The notes: a model not told the origin generated them from the letters alone. A stretch of 21,266 nt of DNA from Bacteroidia bacterium (GCA_025996865.1 BNTV01000089.1:1-21266), one strand, 5' to 3'; positions 6,962-15,424 are shown, counted from the first letter of the stretch. Numbers and translations: made by a program.

Positions 6962-8274
6962 ATAGACATTGTCACCTCATCTTCATTAAAACTACCCAAA
7001 GTTACGGGAATCAATTGATTTATCCAAGAAATTCGGTAATCAGTTTCCACTTTGATATAATTTTCCGTGAAACCGTGCATTTTATTTCCATTATTACGTG
7101 CCGTGTGTTCAAACAACACATTATGGTTTGTTCCAATCTGCGAGCGATAAAATTCCTTGATTTTTTGATTGGAAATTTCCAACAATTGCCGGCTTCGTTC
7201 CTGTTTAGTTTGCGGATTTACTTTATAATCAATATTTAAAGCCGCTGTTCCTTGTCGTTCGGAATAAGTGAAAACGTGCAATTGGGAAACCGGCAAAGAT
7301 TGAATAAACTGTTTGGCCGTTTCGAAATATTCGTCCGTTTCGCCCCTTGTGCCGACAATTACGTCCACACCGATAAAGGCATCAGGCAATAACTCATTGA
7401 TTTTTTGGATTTTAGAAGCAAACAAATGGGTATCGTATTTTCTCCGCATCAATTTCAGGACTTCGTCCGAACCGGATTGCAACGGAATATGGAAATGTGG
7501 CGCGAATCGACGGGATTGGGCGACAAATTCCAAAATCTCATCAGTCAACAAATTCGGCTCAATGGAAGAAATGCGGAACCGTTCAACGGATTCGACCTTA
7601 TCCAATGCTTTCACCAAATCGAAGAAAGTTTCTCCGGTTGATTTTCCGAAATCGCCGATATTTACGCCGGTCAGAACGATTTCTTTTCCGCCGTCTTTTC
7701 CCGCTTCTTCCGCCATTTCGACTAAATCGGCTATTTTTCCGTTGCGGCTACGCCCGCGGGCAAACGGAATGGTGCAATATGAACAATAATAGTCGCAACC
7801 ATCCTGAACTTTCAGGAAATAGCGTGTGCGGTCGCCTTTGGAACAAGATGGCGTGAATGAGTGAATATCCTTGACGGGAGAAACGAATATCTTGCCGTCA
7901 TTGCGAGCGTGAGCGAAGCAATCCAGAAACTTTGTAATCTCTGCTTTCTGTCCCGTCCCTAAAACCAAATCAACCCCTTCAATCTTACTCACTTCTTCCG
8001 GCTTCAATTGCGCATAACAACCCACAGCAACTACATAAGAATCCGGATGCTGCTTACTGATTTTCCGAATAGCCTGACGACATTTTTTATCTGCTAATTC
8101 CGTGACGGAGCAAGTATTAATAATGCAAATATCGGCTTTTTCACCCGGCAAGACTTTACGGATGCCTTGTTCGGCTAATTGCTTGCCGATGGTGGAAGTT
8201 TCGGCGAAATTGAGTTTGCAACCCAAAGTGTAATAGGCTACTTTTTTATTTTCAAAAACGTTTTTGTCGGTCAT
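6958..8274 (-). CDS. mtaB: tRNA t6A37 methylthiotransferase MtaB
   Basis: A radical SAM enzyme that methylthiolates N6-threonylcarbamoyladenosine at tRNA position 37. The N-terminal UPF0004 domain has cluster cysteines C19 (LGCKLN), C55 (NTCSVT) and C86 (GCYAQL). The radical SAM motif CxxxCxxC is at C160/C164/C167 (DGCDYYCSYC). IPLQSGSDEVLKLMRRKY and the C-terminal TRAM-like part complete a 438-aa protein of normal length. The linker between the two domains contains HARNDG (122-127), encoded by an interspersed repeat. It is first in a coupled operon with the acyltransferase and GT2. Its promoter interlocks with that of the divergent RhuM gene. Confidence 0.95.
   Translation of the reverse strand: MTDKNVFENKKVAYYTLGCKLNFAETSTIGKQLAEQGIRKVLPGEKADICIINTCSVTELADKKCRQAIRKISKQHPDSYVVAVGCYAQLKPEEVSKIEGVDLVLGTGQKAEITKFLDCFAHARNDGKIFVSPVKDIHSFTPSCSKGDRTRYFLKVQDGCDYYCSYCTIPFARGRSRNGKIADLVEMAEEAGKDGGKEIVLTGVNIGDFGKSTGETFFDLVKALDKVESVERFRISSIEPNLLTDEILEFVAQSRRFAPHFHIPLQSGSDEVLKLMRRKYDTHLFASKIQKINELLPDAFIGVDVIVGTRGETDEYFETAKQFIQSLPVSQLHVFTYSERQGTAALNIDYKVNPQTKQERSRQLLEISNQKIKEFYRSQIGTNHNVLFEHTARNNGNKMHGFTENYIKVETDYRISWINQLIPVTLGSFNEDEVTMSI
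7894..7926. repeat. Interspersed CGTCATTGCGAG...GAAGCAATC repeat inside mtaB
   Basis: The plus strand contains CGTCATTGCGAGC, then GTGA, then GCGAAGCAATCC. From memory this matches a short intergenic repeat seen many times in Bacteroidota and other genomes, which yields HARNDG-type peptides when it falls in genes. Here it is in frame, codes for residues ~117-127 of MtaB and sits in the interdomain linker. Only one copy is in this window. Confidence 0.6.
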
Positions 8275-8293
8275 TTAAATTTGGATATAGATT

Positions 8294-8323
8294 TTGCAAA
8301 GTTATTGAAAATTCGTAAATTTG
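8294..8323 (+). promoter_or_regulatory. RhuM gene promoter
   Basis: TTG at 8294-8296, 19 bases, then TAAATTTG at 8316-8323. This is an exact fit, placing transcription start near 8330 and supporting the ATG at 8344. Each -33 box directly abuts the -7 box of the opposing mtaB promoter. Confidence 0.75.
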
Positions 8324-8326
8324 CAA
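8297..8326 (-). promoter_or_regulatory. mtaB operon promoter
   Basis: On the minus strand: TTG (plus-strand CAA, 8324-8326), 19 bases, then TAACTTTG (8297-8304). It fits the Bacteroidetes consensus exactly. The mtaB ATG is at 8274. Confidence 0.75.
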
Positions 8327-8343
8327 AAAGCATTATTTTAATT

Positions 8344-9378
8344 ATGAACAACGACGAATTATTCAATCAGCAAAGCCAAATTCTAATTTACCAATCCGCC
8401 GATGGCAGCATTAAAATTGATGTTCGCCTCGAAGACGAAACCGTTTGGCTCACGCAAGCGCAAATGGGACAGTTGTTTGGAAAAGACAGACGTACAATTG
8501 GAGAGCATATCAGAAATACCTTTAAGGAAGGTGAATTGCAGGAAGAAGTGGTATGCCGGAATTTCCGGCATACCACTCAACATGGCGCTATTGCCTATAA
8601 AATGCAAGAAGTAACTACACGGTATTACAACCTCGACGTCATTATTTCCGTCGGCTACCGTGTAAAATCACCGCAAGGCACGCAGTTTCGCATTTGGGCT
8701 ACCCAACGGCTGAAAGAGTACATTATCAAAGGGTTTACGTTGAACGACGATCGCTTCAAAAAAGGCAGTTCGATGAATTATTTCAACGAGTTGCAGGAAC
8801 GTATTCGTGAAATCCGTCTTTCGGAACGCTTTTTTTATCAGAAAATCAAGGATATATACACAACAAGCATAGACTACGACCCCAAGAACCAACAAACCGT
8901 TTTATTTTTCAAAATTATACAAAACAAGTTGCTTTGGGCTATCAGCCAACAAACTGCGGCAGAACTGGTCTATCGACGGGTAAATGCAAACTTGCCATTA
9001 ATGGGTATGCAGTCGTTCGACAAAAAGAACACAGTTGCAATTAAGAAATCGGATGTCAGCATTGCGAAGAATTACCTGACCGAAGATGAAATGCGCTTGC
9101 TTGGACTGATTGTGGAACAATATCTTGCATTTGCCGAAACGATGGCGCAACAACACATGCCGATGTATATGAAAGATTGGATTGAGCGTTTGGATCTTAT
9201 CCTGCAACTCAATGGCAGAGAATTGTTAAACCATGCAGGGACAATCAGCCATGAACTGGCAATGCAAAAATCGGGAGAAGAGTTTGAGAAATATGAACAG
9301 GTACGGCGGACTTTGGAATACAAGCAGAGTCTGGATGAATTAGAAGAAGATATTAAACGTTTAAAACAGAATAAATAA
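8344..9378 (+). CDS. Virulence RhuM-family protein
   Basis: A 344-aa protein of the RhuM family (Pfam Virulence_RhuM), widespread on islands; molecular function unknown. The N-terminal part has a DNA-binding-like segment (WLTQAQMGQLFGKDRRTIGEHI) and the family core VCRNFRHTTQHG...YYNLDVIISVGYRV...RIWATQRLKEYIIKGF. The C-terminal half is helical and ends in a charged coil. I chose the ATG at 8344 because the promoter ends at 8323 and a longer frame (from 8179) would run back into mtaB. The length is normal. A perfect 14-bp-arm palindrome lies within the core (8548-8576). Family is clear, role is not. Confidence 0.9.
   Translation: MNNDELFNQQSQILIYQSADGSIKIDVRLEDETVWLTQAQMGQLFGKDRRTIGEHIRNTFKEGELQEEVVCRNFRHTTQHGAIAYKMQEVTTRYYNLDVIISVGYRVKSPQGTQFRIWATQRLKEYIIKGFTLNDDRFKKGSSMNYFNELQERIREIRLSERFFYQKIKDIYTTSIDYDPKNQQTVLFFKIIQNKLLWAISQQTAAELVYRRVNANLPLMGMQSFDKKNTVAIKKSDVSIAKNYLTEDEMRLLGLIVEQYLAFAETMAQQHMPMYMKDWIERLDLILQLNGRELLNHAGTISHELAMQKSGEEFEKYEQVRRTLEYKQSLDELEEDIKRLKQNK
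8548..8576. repeat. 29-bp palindrome inside the RhuM gene
   Basis: GTGGTATGCCGGAA, a single T, then TTCCGGCATACCAC: perfect 14-bp arms. It encodes VVCRNFRHTT (residues 69-78), the conserved family core. In mRNA it would form a very stable hairpin. Confidence 0.9.
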
Positions 9379-9566
9379 ATTATTCTTTAATTTTGTTTGT
9401 AATTCTCAAAATCTTTTTAGAGGCTTCTTATTTTTTTATAGAGGAACGAGGAGGCGCATGGAGACATCTACCGATAATCGTTAAACATTAATTGGGAAAT
9501 TTGTCGTACACCCGCAAAATTTTTTCCATTAATTGATAAAAAAAACCGACTATTTTCAATTTTTTC

Positions 9567-9596
9567 TTGCTAAATAAACTTTTTTCCGTATTTTTG
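9567..9596 (+). promoter_or_regulatory. Promoter of the acyl-CoA synthetase gene
   Basis: TTG at 9567-9569, 19 bases, TATTTTTG at 9589-9596: exact consensus. Transcription should start near 9603, about 25 bases before the ATG at 9628. The preceding stretch 9379-9566 holds no gene I can support. Confidence 0.75.
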
Positions 9597-9627
9597 CACA
9601 AAAAAACTAAAAGTGTGCAGAATCAAT

Positions 9628-11289
9628 ATGGAAAAAATAACTTTTATTAAACGGTATGAAGAAAGTTTTCGGAAAAACTTTGATTTTCCGGCCATGACGG
9701 ATTACGGCTCGGGGGAAACTTTTACGTATGGGGGAGTGGCAAAGGAAATCGCTAAATTACATATTTTATTCAAAGAATGTAAGGTTAATCCCGGTGATAA
9801 AATTTCCGTAATCGGTAAAAACAGCAGTCGTTGGTGCATTGCTCATTTGGCGACCGTCACTTACGGAGCGATTATTGTTCCGATTCTTCACGATTTCAAT
9901 GCCAATGATGTGCAACATATCATCAACCATTCGGATTCGGTATTGTTGTTTGCTGCCGATGCGATTTGGGAAACTTTGACGGAAGAAGGGCTGCCGGATG
10001 CAAAAGGCATTATCTCATTGACCGATTTCCGTTTGCTATCTCAGGGCGAAAATGAGAATTTAGGCAATATAATTGCTCAATTGGATAAAAAATTTGACGA
10101 AAAATATCCGAAAGGTTTCGGGCCGGATGACATCAATTATTCCAATCAGTCGGACGAGGAGTTGGTTGTTTTAAATTATACTTCCGGAACGACCGGATTC
10201 AGCAAAGGCGTAATGATTTTAGGACGTAATTTGTCGGGAAACATGGAATTTGCGCATAATTATATTGGTTTAAAACGGGGTGACCGGATGCTTTCGTTTT
10301 TGCCGTTGGCTCATACTTACGGCGCCGCTTTTGATTTTCTCTACGCTTTGACGGAAGGCGTTGATGTTACTTTTTTAGGCAAAACCCCCGCACCGAAAAT
10401 TTTATTAAAAGCTTTTGAAGAAGTTCAACCCGAAATTGTGATTTCCGTTCCTTTGATTTTCGAAAAAATCTATAAAAACATGATTATCCCGACTTTGAAT
10501 AAAAAGCCGATCAGTTGGGCATTGAGCCTTCCGCTGTTGGACACGCAGATTTATTTGCAGATACGGAAAAAATTGATCCATGCTTTGGGCGGAAAAGTCC
10601 GCCAGATAATTGTCGGGGGAGCGCCTTTCAACAGCGAAGTAGAAGACTTCTTGTTGAAAATCAAATTCCCGATTTCGGTAGGTTATGGAATGACCGAATG
10701 TGCACCTTTGATTAGTTTTTCGCTCTATGCTGATTTTGTTCCCCATTCCTGCGGAAAAGTCCTGAGTTGCATGGAAGCCCGCATTGATTCGGAAGATCCG
10801 GAAAACATTGCAGGAGAAATTCAAGTCAAAGGACAAAACGTAATGGCCGGTTATTACAAAAACGAAGTCGCTACCAAAGAAACTTTTACGGATGATGGTT
10901 GGTTGAAAACCGGAGACCTCGGCACATTGGACAAAAACAATAACCTGTTTATCCGCGGACGTTCCAAGACGATGATTCTCGGCGCCAGCGGACAAAATAT
11001 CTATCCTGAAGAAATTGAAGCCAAACTCAACAATCTTCCGTTTGTGACGGAAAGTCTGGTGGTGGAAAAAAACCGTCGCCTGATAGCTTTGGTTTATCCC
11101 GATTACGATGCGGTTGACGAGTCGGGCTTGTCGCACGATGATTTGGCATTTATCATGGAGGAAAATAAAACGACATTGAATAAATCCGTCGCTTCCTACG
11201 AAAAGATTGCAGAAATTCAACTCTTTCCGAATGAATTTGAGAAAACGCCGAAAAAGAGTATTAAGCGTTATTTGTACAATAATATTTGA
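9628..11289 (+). CDS. Long-chain fatty-acid-CoA ligase / AMP-binding synthetase
   Basis: A 553-aa ANL-superfamily enzyme that adenylates a carboxylic acid, probably a long-chain fatty acid, and transfers it to CoA. The P-loop is near residues 184-195 (YTSGTTGFSKGV). VGYGMTECAPLIS is the A5-type motif, LKTGDLG and RGRSKTMILGASGQNIYPEEIE form the hinge region, and KTPKKSIKRYLY near the C-terminus holds the catalytic Lys. A GTG at 9613 is in frame and would add five residues; I prefer the ATG at 9628 because of the promoter distance. Transcribed alone. Substrate chain length is not deducible. Confidence 0.92.
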   Translation: MEKITFIKRYEESFRKNFDFPAMTDYGSGETFTYGGVAKEIAKLHILFKECKVNPGDKISVIGKNSSRWCIAHLATVTYGAIIVPILHDFNANDVQHIINHSDSVLLFAADAIWETLTEEGLPDAKGIISLTDFRLLSQGENENLGNIIAQLDKKFDEKYPKGFGPDDINYSNQSDEELVVLNYTSGTTGFSKGVMILGRNLSGNMEFAHNYIGLKRGDRMLSFLPLAHTYGAAFDFLYALTEGVDVTFLGKTPAPKILLKAFEEVQPEIVISVPLIFEKIYKNMIIPTLNKKPISWALSLPLLDTQIYLQIRKKLIHALGGKVRQIIVGGAPFNSEVEDFLLKIKFPISVGYGMTECAPLISFSLYADFVPHSCGKVLSCMEARIDSEDPENIAGEIQVKGQNVMAGYYKNEVATKETFTDDGWLKTGDLGTLDKNNNLFIRGRSKTMILGASGQNIYPEEIEAKLNNLPFVTESLVVEKNRRLIALVYPDYDAVDESGLSHDDLAFIMEENKTTLNKSVASYEKIAEIQLFPNEFEKTPKKSIKRYLYNNI

Positions 11290-11423
11290 CCGAAAGTAAA
11301 ATTATTTTACCGGACAAGATACATCATGGAAGAAACGTCAAGTGTTTCCGGGAGATGTTAGAGATTAAGCAAGAAATTTTGGCTGAGCAGATCGGACTTT
11401 CACAACAATCTATTTCCCGAATC
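11286..11423 (+). pseudogene. XRE-type HTH regulator fragment cut by an IS end
   Basis: A frame with no stop since 11280 reads, in pieces, LTESKIILPDKIHHGRN, VKCFREMLEIKQEILAEQ, IGLSQQSISRI, which is the start of an XRE/Cro-type helix-turn-helix regulator. The match ends at 11421-11423, where the IS terminal inverted repeat begins. The only plausible start is TTG at 11286, overlapping the stop of the synthetase gene. No continuation is visible beyond the right end of the IS at 12473, so the 3' part is lost. Frame and motif are seen; interruption by the IS is inference. Confidence 0.6.
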
Positions 11424-11441
11424 AATAGTTCGTTCAAAATT
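11424..11441 (+). repeat. IS left terminal inverted repeat
   Basis: Inward reading starts AATAGTTCGTTCAAAATT and matches the right end with one mismatch. It abuts the truncated XRE fragment. Confidence 0.75.
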
Positions 11442-11450
11442 AATGAATGA

Positions 11451-12412
11451 CTAAGCGGCTAACGTGCCGAAATTCAATAGTTCATTGAAATATTCCCGAT
11501 TTTTTCGAGAGTTCGGCGGATTACCGAACATGGCAAAAAAACGCTGTAAAAGTAAAGCATTGTGAAACAATACTTTCGTATCTCTCATTGAAAATTGGAA
11601 ACGGGTATGATAAATATCAATGACATCTATCGGAGCCTGATTTATATCCGTTGAAAATAACAAGCGATACGTTGTTTTCCCTTTAATGATAAATTCTTCG
11701 ACAATAACCAGGATGTTTCTTCCCAAAGATTTGGAATAAACGACAGCGGATTTTGCTTTTATGTTTTGATTGTTTTCTACTTCTTGGAAACAGTCTGCAT
11801 CAAGATTTTCGGGATTCACTTTTCCGGCGTATGTGGACGGTCTTCCCCTTTTCCCTGTTGGGGCTTGTTTGGACAGGTATAACAAATCCGCATCATCCCG
11901 AAGTTTGCACACTAAATGTAAATTCATGTCCATGATTTTATCAACAAAACCCTTTTTGGAAAAATAAGCGTCTGCTACAAGATAAGAAGTGAGTGCTGAA
12001 ATTTGAGCAAGGTCTTTTTTAATTACTGCCGCATACCAGTCGGGAAGAGACAACTCATGGTCGGACAAACAATTTGCAGGGGGTGTTTGGGTTGCCTTCA
12101 AGTGAAAACTCATTCGTGAATCGGCATCAACAAGCGAAAGACTCAATACCTCCAATCCACGAAGTGTTTTGCCGGCACAGCCCGACCAAAAGTAACCTGT
12201 ACAGGGTGTATGTTTGCCGGATTTGTGGATAAAACTGGCATCGAAAGCAACCGCATAAAGTTGCGTTTGCATTTATTTATTTGTAACTTTGCATCTGTTA
12301 TCGCATCAAGAACAATCTTGGTGTATGGGGTATAAATCGCAGGTGTCATATTGTAATGCATTAGACCGTGAATCAATGCTTTAAAGGTACGAATTCCTGC
12401 GGTTTTTTCCAA
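11451..12412 (-). pseudogene. IS4-like DDE transposase, frameshifted and internally deleted
   Basis: The N-terminus (ATG 12412, MEKTAGIRTFKALIHGLMHY) shifts frame near 12275-12290. The second frame runs to 11451 and includes the first catalytic Asp region (VAFDASFIHKSGKHT), GYFWSGCAGKTLRGLEVLSL, the second Asp region (YLVADAYFSKKGFVDKI) and RLLFSTDINQAPIDVI. The sequence then jumps from IYHTRFQ directly to FSMRDTKVLFHNALLLQRFF. In related transposases these are separated by roughly 60-80 residues that hold the catalytic Glu (FQIEFxxRDAK). The deletion joint is near 11595. With the Glu lost and a frameshift present, the gene cannot make active transposase. Confidence 0.85.
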
Positions 12413-12454
12413 ATATTTTGAAATTATTTCGCTGTTAATCAGTAATTTATTGAA

Positions 12455-12473
12455 ATTTTGAACGAACGATTGT
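12455..12473 (-). repeat. IS right terminal inverted repeat
   Basis: Minus-strand inward reading is CAATCGTTCGTTCAAAATT. It lies 43 bp upstream of the transposase ATG at 12412. Confidence 0.75.
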
Positions 12474-12557
12474 AAATTAAATGTTTAATAAAATTTTTCA
12501 ATTAATTTTCAAAGAAGCTAATAAACTGAATTTCAGAAAATTATCGTTTCAAAAAAG

Positions 12558-14036
12558 TCATTCAAACAACTTATCAAACTGAAAAGAGAGCGTTTCCCTT
12601 TTCTCAAAATCAAACAAGGTAAGTTTTCGGATAGCGTAGTATCCTTGCCAGTAGTTGCTCAGCGCCGAGAGGTAGTTTCGTTGGGCATCTTTTCTCCGGT
12701 TGAGCGACAGGGTAAGGGTATTGACATCGGCTTTGCCTACCAGAAATCGTTGTTTGTTGATATTGTAGGACGATATGGCCATCTGCAAGGCATCCACCGC
12801 TCTGGCAATCAGTTTTTGCTGTTTCTGAAATTCGGCGACGACGCTTATCACTTCCTGTTCCAAATCCTGTTCGCTTTGCCGTACGGCCAGCTGCGTAGCG
12901 TCCAGATTGTTTTTCGCCATATTGATTCGTCCCTTCCTGATGCCCCAGTCCACTATCGGTATGGTAATCCCGATTCTGACCATGTCCTGCCTCGAAGGGT
13001 CGATGTAAGCATCCCTGAAAGTATTTCCCGCCTGGTTGAATCCCACGCCGGCGGAGAAATCGGCGTCAAAACCGCCGGTTTTTCGGATGCGCTCCAGTTC
13101 CTGCTCCGACTCCAATACCTGTTGGCGGCAGGCGAGGATGTCGGGATTGTTTTCTTTCATGGCCGCAATCGCTTCTGCTGCGGTGATGCTTATTTCTTTC
13201 GTTTTTTCCGGCAAGTCGGGATATATTTTATCGTCTTTCTCCAAATTGAAAAAGGAAATAAAACCGAACATGGTTTTTTGCAATTGCGTAGTTGCATTTT
13301 CCAAAGCATTTTCCGCATTGACAAAATCCAGATGCAAGGTCAGTAAATCGGCTTGCGAAATGGACGAAATGCGGCTTCGCTCCTTTCCTGCCAGATAGAG
13401 GGAGTCGGCGGAAGATACGTTTTCGACCGCCATATCGTATTCCGCCTGCGCCATGGCCAGATTGAAAAAATAACGGGTAGCCGTTTCCGAAAGACTTTCC
13501 CGCGAGTACAGATACTGCTTTTTCACCTTTTCGTATTTGAGCGGCTCAATTTTTTTCTCCCACTTGAAACGGTTGAACCCGAACAGCGACTGTGAATACC
13601 CCATCCGCACGGGAATGGTCGAATATTGCGTATAAATATTTTCGCCGAAATTTCTTAAATAATCCAGGCCGGAGTTGAAGGTAAACGTACCGCCGGTCAG
13701 GTCGAGATTTTGGGAAAGTGACAATCCTGCGGACGAGGCGATGGATTGTTGTTGCCGGTAAACTTCGATATTCTGGTTGTAATCGTAGCGTTTGATAAAG
13801 TTGCTGTTGTATTGAACGGGCGTCAGTTGCAGGGAAACGAAGGGCAATCGTCCGGCTTTGTACGTACGGAAAGCCCAGTAGCCGGACAGGTACATGTTCT
13901 TCGCCCGGAATGCCTGCAAGGAATGGTCGGTTGCGATTTCCACGCACTGCGAAAGGGTCATGCGTTTTTCCTGCGCCGGGAGCGTTGTGAGACAAAGAAA
14001 AGCGAGCAACAGGGAATGGCAATAGCGGCGTTTCAT
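12558..14036 (-). CDS. TolC-family outer-membrane efflux protein of a type I secretion system
   Basis: A 492-aa outer-membrane channel subunit with a signal peptide (residues 1-21, ...LPAQ) and two structural repeats of long coiled helices plus beta-strands. The repeats begin at RMTLSQCVEIATDHSLQ and ITAAEAIAAMKENNPDI. The second half has VRIGITIPIVDWGIRKGRI, a typical TolC beta/loop element. It is the last gene of the minus-strand exporter operon. Its start overlaps the adaptor stop by ATGA (14033-14036). It should form the outer-membrane exit for substrates of the C39 exporter. Confidence 0.92.
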   Translation of the reverse strand: MKRRYCHSLLLAFLCLTTLPAQEKRMTLSQCVEIATDHSLQAFRAKNMYLSGYWAFRTYKAGRLPFVSLQLTPVQYNSNFIKRYDYNQNIEVYRQQQSIASSAGLSLSQNLDLTGGTFTFNSGLDYLRNFGENIYTQYSTIPVRMGYSQSLFGFNRFKWEKKIEPLKYEKVKKQYLYSRESLSETATRYFFNLAMAQAEYDMAVENVSSADSLYLAGKERSRISSISQADLLTLHLDFVNAENALENATTQLQKTMFGFISFFNLEKDDKIYPDLPEKTKEISITAAEAIAAMKENNPDILACRQQVLESEQELERIRKTGGFDADFSAGVGFNQAGNTFRDAYIDPSRQDMVRIGITIPIVDWGIRKGRINMAKNNLDATQLAVRQSEQDLEQEVISVVAEFQKQQKLIARAVDALQMAISSYNINKQRFLVGKADVNTLTLSLNRRKDAQRNYLSALSNYWQGYYAIRKLTLFDFEKRETLSFQFDKLFE

Positions 14037-15424
14037 TTGGTTCTGTATTTTAAGTTATCAAACAAGCGTTCAATCAAACGGCGGTCTTTGACGATGATGT
14101 CGGCGCTCCCGCTTATTTCGTGCTGGAAATTCAGCGTTTCCCCGTAGTTGGTAGTCAGCGCTTCGGGCAAATCGACTGTTACCAGATAGGTTTCCAACAG
14201 GTTCTCCCCGGCACGCTGGGGTTGTGAGAGCAAAGACATGGAACTGACTGCGCCGTCGATAGAGCCGTATTCCATATAGGGGTAGTTATCTAATTTGACG
14301 GTAACGCGGCTGCCGATTTTCACTTTTCCGGCGCCGATAGCAGGCAGCAATACTTGGCCGAATACCTTGTTTTCTTGCGGAACGATGCCGAATATTTCTT
14401 CCCCGGCTTGCACAAACTGGTTGTCCGTCAAAAATTTGAGAAATTCAACTTTGCCGTCGAACGGCGCCTTGAAAACAAATTTTTGTTCCCATGCCTTGAT
14501 ATTGCCGTTCAAATCGTGGCAGGAAGTCAGCAAATTCATTTGCAGGTTCCGTTCCTTTTCTTTTTGTTCCACTGCCAATTGATTCAGGCGATTCCGGTTT
14601 TCCGTGAGTTGCATCCGGATGGAAGCAATCTCTTTTTTCAGATTTTGTTCTTCCTGTTTGGCTGTGAGGTAATTGCTTCGGCTGCCATCTACTTCGTATT
14701 CGTAGGTGACAATTTCGTCCTTGTTGAGGGATGTGTATTTGTCCAACCATTTTTGTGAGATTTCGAGTTTTTGCCGGACGATAAGCAGCAGTTTTTCCGA
14801 TTCGTCCAATATCTGCGTTTTCCAGCGGATGTCGTCGTTCAAGCCGTTTCTTTGTTTTTCATATACATTGTCGTTCTGGTAATCGTACTGGTTTTTCAGG
14901 GCGGAGAGGAAAGCGTAATATTTCAGATTCAAATCGCCTAAGGATACTTTTTCCGGAAAAATGCTTTGCGATGTCTTTGTCAGTTCTTCGTTGGGGTCGA
15001 ATTTGGCTATCAAATCCGCTATTTTCCGCACATCGTCTGTTTGCGCCGAATTTTCGACAACGGCGATGTAATCTCCCTTTTCCACTTCTTCCTGAGCCTG
15101 ATATGCAATCTGCTGAATAATCCCCGATACATTGGCCACCAATTTGACAGGCGCGTTGTTGGAATTGATTTTGATATGACCGGTAACCGTATCGGGATAT
15201 TTGATAATCCAGCCGAAAAGAAGCAGAAGCGCCGCAAAAATACAGACCGCCATCGCCACCCATTTTCCAAACGACATGGGCATCCGATCGACAATATCGA
15301 CTATTTCTTCGCTCCGTTTGGATACCGGTTTTTCATCCTTGTTCGGTTGCTCCCTGTTCGGTTCCTGATTCTGTTTCGGGTTCTGCTGTTCTTTGCTCTG
15401 CTTCTTCTTCTGTTTTTTGCTCAT
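14033..15424 (-). CDS. HlyD-family periplasmic adaptor (membrane fusion protein)
   Basis: A 463-aa adaptor linking the ABC exporter to TolC. There is a basic, Gln/Lys/Glu-rich cytoplasmic N-terminus of about 40 residues, then one membrane segment (near 54-75, WVAMAVCIFAALLLLFGWII). The first half of the lipoyl/barrel domain follows (GHIKINSNNAPVKLVANVSG), then a long coiled coil (~150-300) and the second barrel half (APFDGKVEFLK...GEEIFGIVP). The start is at 15424: there is no other Met before residue 49 and conserved sequence begins at RSEEIVD, so the first 92 bp overlap the exporter gene in another frame. Both overlapping ends are low-complexity. Confidence 0.92.
   Translation of the reverse strand: MSKKQKKKQSKEQQNPKQNQEPNREQPNKDEKPVSKRSEEIVDIVDRMPMSFGKWVAMAVCIFAALLLLFGWIIKYPDTVTGHIKINSNNAPVKLVANVSGIIQQIAYQAQEEVEKGDYIAVVENSAQTDDVRKIADLIAKFDPNEELTKTSQSIFPEKVSLGDLNLKYYAFLSALKNQYDYQNDNVYEKQRNGLNDDIRWKTQILDESEKLLLIVRQKLEISQKWLDKYTSLNKDEIVTYEYEVDGSRSNYLTAKQEEQNLKKEIASIRMQLTENRNRLNQLAVEQKEKERNLQMNLLTSCHDLNGNIKAWEQKFVFKAPFDGKVEFLKFLTDNQFVQAGEEIFGIVPQENKVFGQVLLPAIGAGKVKIGSRVTVKLDNYPYMEYGSIDGAVSSMSLLSQPQRAGENLLETYLVTVDLPEALTTNYGETLNFQHEISGSADIIVKDRRLIERLFDNLKYRTK

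Larger units (their letters stand above)
11423..12473 (-). mobile_element. Degenerate IS4-like insertion sequence
   Basis: About 1.05 kb bounded by terminal inverted repeats: CAATAGTTCGTTCAAAATT at 11423-11441 and its inverted copy at 12455-12473 (18 of 19 match). It contains one broken transposase gene on the minus strand that fills nearly the whole element. No convincing target-site duplication was found. Intact relatives would be ~1.3 kb or longer, so this copy carries deletions. Confidence 0.8.

Noticed and set aside
8179..8343. 5' extension of the RhuM gene into mtaB
   Set aside because: The consensus promoter at 8294-8323 lies inside it, and family similarity begins after the ATG at 8344.
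9379..9566. Possible small gene or RNA between the RhuM gene and the acyl-CoA synthetase promoter
   Set aside because: No start with a convincing frame, and no hairpin or known RNA motif that I could support.
10405..11220. 271-codon minus-strand frame inside the acyl-CoA synthetase gene
   Set aside because: Shadow of a well-supported gene with intact ANL motifs; no domain and no promoter.
12645..13346. 233-codon plus-strand frame opposite the TolC-like gene
   Set aside because: Antisense shadow with no protein features; the minus-strand gene is complete and in an operon.
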